Assembly (NCBI RefSeq): GCF_018873765.1 | Contig: NC_057917.1 | Coordinates: 57,904,464-57,968,463, forward strand | Direction of reading: 5' to 3' | Length of the DNA: 64,000 bases | DNA from: Telopea speciosissima | Lineage: Eukaryota > Streptophyta > Magnoliopsida > Proteales > Proteaceae | Shown here: positions 44,655 to 55,135 of the stretch, in pieces | How the letters are laid out: every line of letters starts with the position of its first letter | Numbering within the stretch: position 1 is the stretch's first letter | Translations under genes and position numbers: made by a program | The notes under the pieces: generated by a model | Told to the model about the DNA's origin: nothing | What the model saw: only the letters and a program-made list of their open reading frames with translations | The model's database searches: none

Positions 44655-46510
44655 CTGGTTCATTTTCCCTGTTCCTCTAATAGAGGGAGTGGATCCATCC
44701 GATTGGATTTTAATCTGCTCTATTACTGTTATGTTCCATTTAGCTTCATTACACACTTAGATTGCCGATACATGGTATATTAAAATCCTACGGTCAGATT
44801 TGGAGGATGACATTTATTCACCCAACACTAACCTAACCCGAGTTACCCATTCTCTCTCCTCTTTCTCTCCTCCCTCCCCCGCTCTCTCTGCTGCGACTCT
44901 CCAAAAACGACGAGCAGCTCCGGCGGAAACTCTCCCGAGGGCATATCAAAGCCCTGCAAATCGTGGGCGCAGAGATTTGGGAGGAAGAAACGCGAACGGA
45001 ATAAAACAGGAGCCCTTTTGATAAAAATCCGAGACACAGTTTTTTAAGAGTTTTGAGAGACTTATTAGAGAAACTGGGACAGGCGTCACTCAGCAGCCCT
45101 GAAGTTGCCATTTTGCTTTGTCTTCTTCTTCCTCCCAAGTCTCACCTTTGCAGAGGCCTCAATAAAATAAGTCATTTGCCCATTATTCTCTCTCTCTGTT
45201 CAGGTATTTCCATCAAAGAACACAAAGCAAATAAAATCAAACCTCTCCTTTCTATCTTTCTTTTCTGCTTTTTATTTCATTCAACTCTTCGTCTTTGTTT
45301 TCAATGTCATACGATCTTTTTCTCTTAGATGGTTCTTTCTTTCGACGCCCTACCTCTGATATTGTCTCCTCCGATGTCGACTTCCCTCTTTTGCCTTTCT
45401 CACTGATCCGTCATCACTGCCCACTGAAATCCTCCATGGTTTCTCTGACAGCCAACCAAACGGTTTTCATCAATTTTCAAAACTGAACTATGCTCTCGGT
45501 TAATCTCTTCTCTTGTTCTCCACCCAGCCAAAAATTGAGTTACTTGTTGCTTGAGCCAAAGACCCAGGCTCAATCTCAACCTACCGAACTCAATTCTGCT
45601 GATAGGCTCACATGTTTGTCTGCTTTGGATATGGACACACTTGGGTTGATGTCAGAAGGTTGTTATGTGAATCTTGAATCTTCTCTTCTTCCTAAAGGAC
45701 CCAACTGGAATGTTTCAGAGGAGCTTCAGGAGCCAATCTCTCGACCAAAGACCCGGTTTTTTCGTACCATCCTCGCATCAGTACTTTAATGGAGTCCCAA
45801 ATTTCCCAAATCAAGTTGTGGTTCCACCTGAGAACACTAACTGCAACGTGCCCATGCGGACGGTCTGCAACACAGGTGATTTACATGTTAGAACAACCAC
45901 CCGTCCCTGCTTTCTTTCTCTGCCTTCTTTCCTGTATTTATGTTATATATTGGGCTCTAATGGTTTATTTTCTTTAATTGGGTCTTTTAGAGAATCACAC
46001 GAACACACTTGAATCATGGATTTTCTTTCAACCTGTTAGCTGTATATAGCACAATCACAGAGGAAAACCAACTTCAAAGTAAGAAGGTATAGCCCAGAAG
46101 AGAGGAAACAGAGAATTCATAGGTACAGAAGCAAGCGCACACAGAGAAATTTCAACAAGACAATAAAGATAAAAAAAATGAGAGCCCTAGGGAGAGTTTC
46201 CGCCTGAACTGCTCGTCGTTTTTGGAGAGTCGCAGCAGAGAGAGAGAGGGGGAGGGAGGAGTGAGAGAGGAGAGAGAATAACTCGGGTTAGGTTAGGGTT
46301 GGGTGAGTGAATGTCATCTCCAAATCTGACCGTAGGTTTTAATATGCCATGTGTCGGCAATCTAAGGGTGTAATGGAGCAAAATGGAACATGTCAGTAAC
46401 GGAGAAGATAAAAATCCCATCCGATTAGTGTGTTTGGGCAGAGGATAGGGTGGTCATTTTCGCCCCTTTTTAGAGGAGGAAATGGATTGGGGCAAGGAAA
46501 TGGAAGAGAG
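44655..46510. mobile_element. Long-TIR element, about 1.86 kb, possible Pack-type (gene-carrying)
   Basis: The inverted arms (about 44700-44946 and 46186-46440) are nearly identical for some 250 bp, for example TTAGATTGCCGA, CCTACGGTCAGATTTGGA and CTCTCCAAAAACGACGAGCAG and their inverses. The right arm has an additional 40 bases with the shared foldback motif (46431-46468) that the left arm lacks. Internal DNA is unrelated, about 1.24 kb and gene-like. Long arms with cargo suggest a Mutator-like Pack element, but I found no 9-bp duplication. Confidence 0.65.
45490..45878 (+). pseudogene. Gene-like cargo inside the long-TIR element, unrecognised
   Basis: An open stretch starting at the ATG at 45490 reads MLSVNLFSCSPPSQKL and includes MDTLGLMSEGCYVNLES. 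After a frame change near 45770 it continues as NGVPNFPNQVVVPPENTNCN up to a donor-like ACAG/GTGATT at about 45877. Composition and the donor site look like host exon sequence. I do not recognise the family. It may be a captured piece of a host gene; no complete gene is present. Confidence 0.35.
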
Positions 46511-47622
46511 AATGATCCGTTCAACTACTGCCCTACTAATAATTAGGCATTCTCGATGCAAGGTAATGGTCAAACGATCATTCGATTAGGATCGTCCAAA
46601 TATATTGATCAAACAATAACCGACTATTTATAACTTGTTTAAGCTCATTTAGCCCTATTAGCTTGCTTAAAGCCTGATTATGGACAAGTAAGGGCCCTAG
46701 TTAGCAAAAACGTGTTTAACAGTGTTGCAGTGTTTTACCGTTTTAAACGCGTATTTCTGTTTGTTTCCCAAACATAAGGTAAGAAACGGAAACCAATCCC
46801 CTTTTTCGTTTAAAATGCTTTCTAGTTTTTTGACCTTTTTTTAATCCAAAATTGCTTGTCGTCTGCACTGACTCACTTAACTGACCATATCTCTTTCTCC
46901 CAAGCTCTGATTGACCTGATTTTTTCACCGACGTAAAGATGACTCGAAGAACTACATTTCTCTTCATATCCCCTTCAACTAAAAATCATTGCATGGACCC
47001 TGAAAATGAGTTAAAAATAATACATCTACTAAAAAGGATTTTTAAAGCGATGACTCCCAACTACAACTAATGTGTTACTCCATTAGTGTGTTGACAATAA
47101 TGAGCAACACCATAAATATACCACATCGTTGAACAAGACTTTGGACATTATGAAGGATGAATTGAAAATTGATATTAGATGATATATCTTGGAAGTTGGA
47201 ACGTACAATGGATTGTGGAATAAATATATATATATAAATTTTAGATGATATAGTTGTTTTGAATATTAGAAGCAAGTATTCAAGTAAAAATTCCTCAATT
47301 TATATAAGAATAGTGTCATTTTTTTTTGTTTTGAGTCTAAAACCTGTACTGTTTATTTTTTGTTCTTTACTATTCTCTTTTCTTTCAACCGTTTTATTTG
47401 ATCGTTTGTTTAAAATTATTTACCGTTTAAAATTCATGCCATCCGTTTCCCTTTTTTTGTTGTTCACGTTTTTGCTAACCATGGTAAGGACCGATCAATT
47501 GAATAGAAACATGTAAAACCATCTATGAGGTCCACTTACTTAAATAGATAGAAACTATTCAAGGCCTCAAATTGGTGGGGAACTATTAGGCTTGACCACA
47601 ACCAATCAGGCCTAACAAGTAA
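46511..47622. other. Intergenic AT-rich DNA, nothing recognised
   Basis: No conserved protein or terminal-repeat pair seen. Confidence 0.45.
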
Positions 47623-48155
47623 GGGTGTCAACCGGTATGGTTTCGGTAATATGGTACGGTATAAAAAATAGGTACTTAATACCGTTACCGTACCGTACCA
47701 TTTAAGAATCCTATTTCCAATACCGTTACCATATCACTACGGTACGAAATCGATTTTCACAAAAATGGTATTAAAAAATGGTCTAAATATGGGATCTTTA
47801 AAACAAAGAATGCCATATTTTTTTGGTAAATCAGATAATGCCATATTAGTATTAGTATTTAGTGTATCACCGTATGGTGTATACTCTTTTATTTTCCATT
47901 TTTACATGTTTATACCCCAAAACGGTACGATTACAGTACAAATTCAGTAAAACGGTATGGTTTTGGTACACGGTACAAATTCGGTAAAACGGTACGGTTT
48001 CGGTACATACCGATGGTATGAACGTAAAAACCGTACCGTGGTCAATACCGTTTGAATATACTGTACAGTACCGTTTTTGCAACGATGCGGTTTGGTACGG
48101 TTTTACGCGGGCGGTTTCGATTTCGGTATACGATTTCAGTTCCAGATTGACACCC
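47623..48155. mobile_element. TIR repeat built from GGTACGGT-like words (hAT-like MITE)
   Basis: The ends GGGTGTCAA and, inverted, GGGTGTCAA enclose 533 bp composed of variants of GGTACGGTTTCGGTACA and its inverse. The end motif resembles hAT-type MITEs, but no 8-bp duplication was found. Non-coding. Confidence 0.5.
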
Positions 48156-48257
48156 AAGTTGACTCCCCTAGTCCACACCCCAGAGCCGCACATTTGGCAA
48201 AGCCAACAAAACTAGGCCAACTCAAGCTCATGTAATCTTCATGCTCGTTTTCATTGT

Positions 48258-48547
48258 GGCTCCGTTTGGTTGCAAGGAAAATTGAAGAGAAGGGAAGTGA
48301 AATTTTAAACTAACCAAAAAAAAAAGCCCTTTGTAATTTTTACCCCACATGGTCATGTCCTTACGGGTTATTAAATGTCACTTTACTTTGGAAATAAATC
48401 TCTTAGATTTAAAATGTAAATTAAAAAGTATCATTACTTTAATATGGTAAGAAATTTAGGTAGTTTATACAATTATGTTGAGAAATTATTTCAAAAATTT
48501 CCCTTATGTTCCATTTCCTTCAATTTTCCTTGCAACCAAAACAGAGC
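48258..48547. mobile_element. MITE, 290 bp, flanked by ATTGT
   Basis: The ends GGCTCCGTTTGGTTGCAAGG and, inverted, GCTCTGTTTTGGTTGCAAGG continue through AAAATTGAAG. The direct repeat ATTGT lies at 48253-48257 and 48548-48552. The interior is AT-rich and non-coding. The superfamily is not certain. Confidence 0.7.
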
Positions 48548-48552
48548 ATTGT

Positions 48553-49592
48553 AAGTAAAAGGGCCGGGACGGGACGAAAATAACTTTAGTAATAATTAGT
48601 TAACATGATTATGAGAATTTCAAAAATATTTCTATTAAAAGTTATAGAATTTCTAGATTTTAGACAAATCTTAGCATTTGAAAGTTGAAATTTCCACCTA
48701 TTGCCGAAAAAATCCAGTTTTTTGTTCTTAAATTGGGGTTGATTTTTTAACCATTTTGAATTTGATTTTTGGACTATTTTTTTTTTTTTTTGGGATTCAA
48801 ATAAGGGTGTTTGCTTAGTTATGAATAGGGAAAAAGATCTCTATTTGGTGGTGTTTCCTACGTCCTCTCACAAGGCACCGTGAGATGTCACTTCTGCCTC
48901 CTGGGTAGATACCCAGGCGTGCTCACCCATTGGCCCAGACGCTTGTGTAGAGACTATGCAACAAAGTAGAAATCTCTTGCCCTTATGAATAATGTCTTAA
49001 GAAAATGAAATAAATCATTTAGTTAAATGATATTTGGCATAAATAAGTGTCAAGAACCAGGTTCGATACCATTAAAACCAGTGCAAGGTGCCTAGCAATA
49101 AGGCGATAGTTGCCTAGACCCCCAAGAAACCGCCTGGACGTCAAGGTGGTGCCTTGACAACTATTGTTGTAATCATACGTTTTTGCCCTTTTAGTATGAC
49201 ATAATTTTTTTTTCCCAACAAAGGTAACAATGTCATTTCACATGTGTACTTGAAAAATATGCATGACATTGATACCTTTTGATAATGATATATTACTTTC
49301 AATTTATTTTTGAAAATCCTTTTATACCCCTATTTTAAAGAATTGTTAGGATTAAGACAAGGGGCAATTAAAGGAATGTGACAAGTTCTAAATACAATGA
49401 TAGAGGTGTATTCAGACAGTCCCAATAAGGGATTAAATCTGTGTCCATAATTATAATGTTCTTTCACAGTTAATGCTAGAGCAAGGAACCCCACTCTTGG
49501 CTACAAGCCTACAACCATCAGTTAACGGATAACACACTATTATATATGGGGAAAAGTATCTTTGAACCGCTCGGGGATCCTATGCCACCTCA
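48553..49592. other. Intergenic, nothing recognised
   Basis: AT-rich DNA. An imperfect GC-richer patch at 48860-48960 (around TGGGTAGATACCCAGGC) may be a decayed foldback. No gene. Confidence 0.45.
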
Positions 49593-49601
49593 TAGATATT
49601 T

Positions 49602-51231
49602 GGGTTTTTTACAATTATCACCCCAAAAACTTTCATATCTATTATTCCCCTCCCAAAAAAAAACTTTCAAACAACTGCTACCCTCCCCTGTTGCATACTA
49701 ATAACTAAGTGACCCCCACCGTTACAGACCTGTAACGGAGGGGGTTAGTAGTGATATTGTGCCATTGTCATTGAATTTGTAGGATGAAAATGCCCTTCAT
49801 CTAAAGTAAAATTTTTTACAATTACCACCCCAAAAACTTTCATATCTACTATTACCCCCCCCCCAAAAAAAAACTTTCAAACAACTGCTACCCTCCCCTG
49901 TTGCATACTAATGACTAAGTGACCCCCACCGTTACAGACCCGTAACGGAGGGGGTTAGTAGTGATACCGTGCCATTGTCACAGAATTTGTAAGACGAAAA
50001 TGCCCTTCGTCCAAAGTGAAATAAAATAATCTTCAAAGGGTTATACCTTCACTTCCTCTTCACTTCACCTATTGCAGTAAACCGAAGGAAGAAGAACTTC
50101 GTCGGCTGCCGAAACATCGCCAGCTGAAGAAGTTCATCAACGCGATCCAAACAAGCAGCAATGGATTTCTCGCCAGCTAAGGAATTCCAATCCCTGGATG
50201 TGGAGAGTAATTCATCAATGGTGTCGAGGAAGGCTGAGGCATCGACGAAAACAGACCAAATGGGCTGATCAGCCGAGACATACTGAGAGATTTGACGATC
50301 AAGAGATTTCAGAGTCTGCTCCAAGGCAGCATAACTTCGAGGATCGTCGCTGTTGATCTTCTCAGACAACTTCTCTCTAGAGAAGCGATCGTCGAAGGAG
50401 GAGAAGAACTGAAGAATGTCATCAGCCATGGTCTCGGTCTAGCCAAGAGTCTTAGCAATGTGGCGAGCCACAGCGATGAGTTTGTCTTCACCATTTTCAG
50501 CCATAAACGTCCGAACCTATACGATTCAATCCAGACTCTCTCTCACCTAAGGCAATAACCATCATCGAGATTGAGAATGAAAGAGGGATAAGGTTTTCGA
50601 TGACGATTTGGCTTGAAAATGGTAATCAAGAGAAGAAAAAGTATCTGTGGCGAAGTGTTGGATATGGATAGGGAGACAAGAAGATGAAGAAGATGAGATA
50701 ATAAAGGGTTATGGTTCTCCTTCAAGGAACGCAATTTCTATGAAAGAGAGTAGCTATAGTAGTAAATCATCCTAATTCCTATGGAGGGCAAGTCGCTGAG
50801 ACGAAGAAAACAAAAAAATAACCCTTTGAAGATTGTTTTATTTCACTTTGGACGAAGGGCATTTTTGTCCTACAAATTCCGTGACAACAGCACAGTATCA
50901 TTACTAACCCCCTCCGTTTCGGGTCTGTAACGGTGGGGGTCACTTAGTCATTAGTATGCAACAGGGGAGGGTAGCAGTTGTTTGAAAGTTTTTTTTTTGG
51001 GGGGGGGGGGGGGAGGGTAATAGTAGATATGAAAGTTTTTGGGGTGGTAATTGTAAAAAATTTCACTTTGGACGAAGGGCATTTTCGTCCTACAAATTTT
51101 GTGACAATGGCACAGTATCACTACTAACCCTTTCCATTACGGGTCTATAACGGTGGGGGTCACTTAGTTATTAGTATGCAACAGGGGCGGGTAGCAGTTG
51201 TTTGAAAGTTTTTGGGGTGGTAATTGTACCC
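49602..51231. mobile_element. Pack-MULE-like element carrying an EXO70B-type gene fragment (1630 bp)
   Basis: The direct repeat TAGATATTT lies at 49593-49601 and 51232-51240, the 9-bp duplication of Mutator-like elements. The ends are GGGT...ACCC. Long inverted arms (about 49602-50046 and 50811-51231) each contain two tandem copies of a roughly 200-bp module with AAAAACTTTCATATCTA, TGCTACCCTCCCCTGTTGCA and GACGAAGGGCATTTTCGTCC; one copy in the right arm is shortened. The 760-bp centre is a captured host gene fragment, with no transposase gene. It would depend on a transposase from elsewhere. Confidence 0.88.
50075..50504 (-). pseudogene. Captured N-terminal fragment of an EXO70B-type exocyst subunit
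   Basis: EXO70 proteins are subunits of the exocyst, which tethers secretory vesicles to the plasma membrane. The minus strand encodes MAENGEDKLIAVARHIAKTL, a TAG at codon 22 (50439-50441), then MADDILQFFSSFDDRFSREK, AALEQTLKSLDRQISQYV, ADQPIWSVF and AFLDTIDELL, ending at LAMFR near 50100. From memory of the family, this matches the start of plant EXO70B proteins in order and spacing. After AMFR the frame runs into the inverted arm. About 125 of the usual 600 or more residues are present, so it is a fragment. The sequence upstream to about 50740 is probably the parent gene's 5' UTR. Confidence 0.8.
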
Positions 51232-51269
51232 TAGATATTTTTATATTTATTTCTTCTTTTTACTAAAGG

Positions 51270-51365
51270 GCAACCTATGCAAGGGGGCAGGATGATCATT
51301 GCGCCCACCCCCATGTGCCTGGGGCTCAACCTGTGCTGTGACACAAAGAACAACGCCCCCAAAAA
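51270..51365. mobile_element. Foldback element fragment, type D (reverse of 6778-6898)
   Basis: Inverted, it reads GGGGGCGTTGTTCTTTGTG, then CCCAGGCACATGGGGGTGGG, then GCAATGATCATCCTGCCCCC, following the left half of 6778-6898 including the shared central motif. Confidence 0.5.
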
Positions 51366-51587
51366 AAATAGGGAGAGGGTTTCAAAGTAAGCAACGTAGG
51401 GGAGCACATCCTTGGTGAAACAAAATGGTATTATACATTGAAGGGCAACAAAGTCATTTCATTTGAGAAGGAGAGAAATAGACATAGAGGTGCTATCGTA
51501 CCCAACCCTGGTGGCTCAGACATCCTTTTCCCAAAAAATAAATATAAAATCATAATGAGGTGGCATCAGGTATTTGTTGCTTAGAGG

Positions 51588-51776
51588 GACCCTAATCCTC
51601 TATTGCCGAGCTGCCTGATAGGACCCTACTGCCAAGACACAACAAGGCAATAAATTACCGTCTTACCCCCTGCCCGAGCTCCTTGCCCGAGTGGGGGTAA
51701 GGCGATCATTTACTGCCTTACTGTGTCTTGGCAGTAGGGTCCTGTCGGACAACTCGGTAGTAGAGGATCCAAATTG
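51588..51776. mobile_element. Foldback element, type B
   Basis: Arms pair through AGGACCCTACTGCCAAGACAC on the left and GTGTCTTGGCAGTAGGGTCCT on the right, exact over 21 bases. The centre has CTTACCCCCTGCCCGAG and GGGGGTAAGGCGATCATTT. The ends (CCTCTATTGCCGAGCT and, inverted, CCTCTACTACCGAGTT) match 13331-13488. Confidence 0.7.
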
Positions 51777-52433
51777 TGCTTAGAGAAACCTTGCCCTATA
51801 TATATTTGCCATAGTTTTAGATGCTTGTATGGGTTAAAGTCAGACCATTAATATCGATCTTGGATCCTCTATAGTCTATAACATGGAATTAGGGGTGCAA
51901 GATTGGCCCTAACGACCCAAGCCCACCCTGGCCCGAATAGGGCCTGAGTTGAGATACCTTGAACCTGAGAACGGGTCGGAAAATTTTTTTACCCTGAGTA
52001 AAGGTTGGACAGGGTCAAGATTGAGGTCTTGGGCTGAGCCCGGCCCGATCCAACCTGACCCTGTTGCAGACCTACATGGCTACAGGGAATGAATCTGATT
52101 TCCTGGTTTAGAAGATTGGAATTGGTTCCGACTCAGTCCCGGCTAATTTTGATCCAAGACAAATAAATAGGTGGAGGGGCGGCGGCGTTGGTGACGTAAG
52201 CGTTGCCGTCGTAATCGGCGGATCCGAACTTGAACTTAGTCTTTCTACCATGAATTTGTAAGTTCGAGTTCCCGTAAGCTCTCCAAACTTGAAAAGGAAA
52301 ACTAAAACAAAATTATGACTGTTTGATGTGGATCCCGATGATCCTATCACCCACCTTCGTGCTCTGCACTTGAGTCTTGAGAGGATAAAGATCCCACTGA
52401 GAGAGCGAGAGAGAGAGAGAGATTGAGAGAGTC
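51777..52433. other. Intergenic, upstream of the beta-propeller gene
   Basis: Contains the presumed promoter and a GA-rich leader (52396-52430) ending just before the ATG. No distinct TATA box was identified with confidence. Confidence 0.4.
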
Positions 52434-53519
52434 ATGTCCTCGTTCGTTCAATTGAAGATCTTAATCGTCTTCTTTTTCGTATCTATCCATCTAGTAATCG
52501 CCAGAAATCGACATATAGTCAATTTCCGATCATCAAATCTCTTCCCAGAAGGCTTAACTTGGGATCCCAAAGCCCAGCACTTCGTCGTAGGCTCGCTTCA
52601 CGATCGCTCCATTAAAGCTGTCTCCGATGCAGGCGTCGTTGAAACCCTAATCACCGACCTCGACCTTCCCACCAACGTCTCCATCCTCGGCCTCACCGTA
52701 GATTCCTTCAACCGCCGTCTCCTCGTCGTCATCCACGCTTTCGATCCTCACCCACACTTCAACGCCCTCGCCGCCTACGACCTCCGTTCTCGCCAACGAC
52801 TCTTCCTGGCTTTACTCACTGACCCTAACTCCTCTGACCGTCAAATCGCTAACGACGTCACCGCCGATTACCACGGCAATGCTTACGTCACTAACGCCGC
52901 CGGCAACTTCATCTGGAAAGTAAACGTCGACGGAGAACCGTCCATCTTATCAAGATCTCGACTCTTCACTTCCCAACACGTCTACCGCGATGAACCCTAC
53001 CGTTTCTGCGGCCTCAACGGCATTGCTTACGTCAACAACGGGTATCTGCTGGTGGTACAGACGAACACCGGAAAGTTATTCAAAGTCGATCCCGACGACG
53101 GCACGACTCGGTTGGTGAAGATAGGGAAGGATTTGACGGCGGCGGATGGGATCGCCGTTCGAAAGGACGGCGTTCTGGTTGTTGTGTCGCAATTCAGGGC
53201 TTGGTTTTTGAGGAGCAGGGATGGTTGGGGAGAGGCTGTGGTATATGACGAAACTACCCTTGATACTGAAAGGTTTCCCACTTCGGTTACTATCAGAGAG
53301 GGGAATAGGGCTTATGTGGTATATGGGAAGGTGGATAAGGGTATGGCTGGAAATGTGAAAATGGAGGAGTTTAGTATAGAAGAGATAGAGTCGGCGATGG
53401 AGAGCAAAGAGGAGGCTGTTTGGTTGTATGTTTTGTTTGGGTTGGGTTTAGCTTTATTCTCATATTGGAGGTTTCAGATGGGTCGACTTGTTAAAGATAT
53501 GAACAAGAAAACTGCTTGA
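52434..53519 (+). CDS. SMP-30/gluconolactonase-like beta-propeller protein, membrane-anchored, intronless
   Basis: A 361-residue single-exon protein. Residues 1-23 form a signal peptide (ILIVFFFVSIHLVIA). The body resembles the calcium-dependent phosphotriesterase/SMP-30 superfamily of six-bladed propellers: FPEGLTWDPKAQHFVVGS near residue 37, NDVTADYHGNAYVTNAAGN near 140, CGLNGIAY near 190 and ADGIAVRKDGVLVVVS near 235. Residues about 329-346 (VWLYVLFGLGLALFSYW) are a transmembrane segment followed by a short basic tail, so it is probably a type I membrane protein with an extracytosolic propeller. Such plant proteins are often annotated in this superfamily without a proven substrate. The ATG follows a GA-rich leader, and the coding part is GC-rich compared with its flanks. 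Confidence 0.87.
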   Translation: MSSFVQLKILIVFFFVSIHLVIARNRHIVNFRSSNLFPEGLTWDPKAQHFVVGSLHDRSIKAVSDAGVVETLITDLDLPTNVSILGLTVDSFNRRLLVVIHAFDPHPHFNALAAYDLRSRQRLFLALLTDPNSSDRQIANDVTADYHGNAYVTNAAGNFIWKVNVDGEPSILSRSRLFTSQHVYRDEPYRFCGLNGIAYVNNGYLLVVQTNTGKLFKVDPDDGTTRLVKIGKDLTAADGIAVRKDGVLVVVSQFRAWFLRSRDGWGEAVVYDETTLDTERFPTSVTIREGNRAYVVYGKVDKGMAGNVKMEEFSIEEIESAMESKEEAVWLYVLFGLGLALFSYWRFQMGRLVKDMNKKTA

Positions 53520-54940
53520 AGCACTGTTTCAAAATCGGAATTAGCCGATCCCGAGGATTTTAAGGTTTTTGGGTTTAAATTGCTGAGTTTTCAGATCTGA
53601 GCGTGCATTCTAAGGTTATTTTTCAGATTAATTCTGACCGATTTTGATGTAGTAAAAACAAAGCCATCTCTCAACTCCCTTACCTAAGCTGTTATCAGTT
53701 GCAAACTATCAGTCTAAATCTCTAATTTTTCATCTCTTGTTATACTAGGCATATACTGTAAGACAAATCAGGTATGCAAAAATAGAGAAATACCTGTTAT
53801 CGCATAACAGTTGCAGAGTGAAACGAACCAGAAAAGAAGAAGCACAGACGACCGAGTTGAGTCGTATCTGAAAGATACTTTCCTTAAGGATTTAGATGCC
53901 CCCTCTTCTGCAACGGGGTTGACCTTGCACCTTACCCTTCAAGATAAATACAACTCCTAAACGTATAGGTTGCATAACCTAATACGAGTACCAAGGATAC
54001 CAAACGGCTATACAACCCTCTTATTACTTAAACAAAAATACAGTAAGTATCTGTCTCTGGAACGGACTGTTGCAGAGACAATACGTTTCTGTTGTGTATA
54101 TGAAATGCAGGCATGACATGGTGTATATATAATGCTGGAGTACCCTTTCATGAAGTGATACATCCGTATGAATACAGGTGATATACGTACAGGAGTGTAA
54201 CTCTTACAAGGGAGGTGTGACCGTATGTATACCTCCACGTACAGGGAGGGGTTGTAACTATTCATATATATGTACGAATAGACAAGTATGGTTCAACCAT
54301 ATAGATGAACCAACCACGGGTGAACCAAATCGAGTTTTAAATAAAACATTAAAACTCAAAAGTACAAAACTCCTATAAGGTTTTGCCCACACCTACACCC
54401 CGGCCTAGGCTCGGCTCGGCTCGGTGCGATTCAAAAGCACCCCAAGGACTCCTCCACATACTAGAGAATAGGGTGACTTCCTCTCCAAAGGGCTCACACC
54501 TTAAGGAAACAATCTTATATATATACCCCTCAAGTAACTCTCCCACAACCAATGTGGGACTATTCTTGAGCTCAATTCTAGCCTCTTGCACACAAGAGAG
54601 TACAACCATTTTCAAACAAAATAGAGGAGGGAATGAAACAAAACACAATTTTGAAACTTTGACACACACTTGAAAAAGTGCTTTGACCCAAAATGTGCTT
54701 CTATAAAATAATAATACAACATCCCTCCATCCCTTGTCTTCTGTAAGCCATGAAAAATTCCCCTGACCAACCAAATCTTGATATAATTTTTATCAATGTT
54801 AAGGTGTTATTTATTTATAGATCAAGTTTTCCTCCGCCCACGGAGCCAGGAGAGGACGGGAAAGGGTATTGAGAGGGGTATTTTGGAACATACTAAAATC
54901 GTATAAGGGGTTTGTGAACCTTAGGATGGTGGGGTTTGCT
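53520..54940. other. Intergenic, repeat-like, no gene
   Basis: The 53750-54780 stretch has features of an LTR or other old repeat (GTTGCAGAGACAATACGT; TCCCACAACCAATGTGGGA; TATATATACCCCTC), but I could not find paired ends or a duplication. Confidence 0.4.
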
Positions 54941-54984
54941 TAGGGTGCCACCGTGTACAGATGAGATACTCTGTGCATTGAAAG

Positions 54985-55135
54985 CTGGATCTAACTCCCC
55001 TCTACGGAGCTCAGCACCCAGGGAGTGCCCAAGGGGCATCCAAGGGTTGGGTTGTGCCGCACACATCTTGGTGTGCGGCACAACTCAACGACTGGATGCT
55101 CCCTGGGCGTGCTGGGCTCCCTGGAGATAGGAGCT
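54985..55135. mobile_element. Foldback element, type C
   Basis: GGAGCTCAGCACCCAGGGAG on the left and CTCCCTGGGCGTGCTGGGCTCC on the right form the arms; TTGGGTTGTGCCGCACACA and its inverse form the centre. It is related to 5914-6062. Confidence 0.6.

Noticed and set aside
47623..48155. hAT assignment with an 8-bp duplication
   Set aside because: The flanks share only AAGT next to the ends, so the duplication is not supported and the class is left open.
50292..50558. Plus-strand open frame in the centre of the Pack-MULE
   Set aside because: It is the antisense shadow of the EXO70B-type fragment, which has clear homology on the minus strand.
53750..54780. Solo LTR of a copia element
   Set aside because: It has LTR-like composition, but no TG/CA pair with matching flanks was found.
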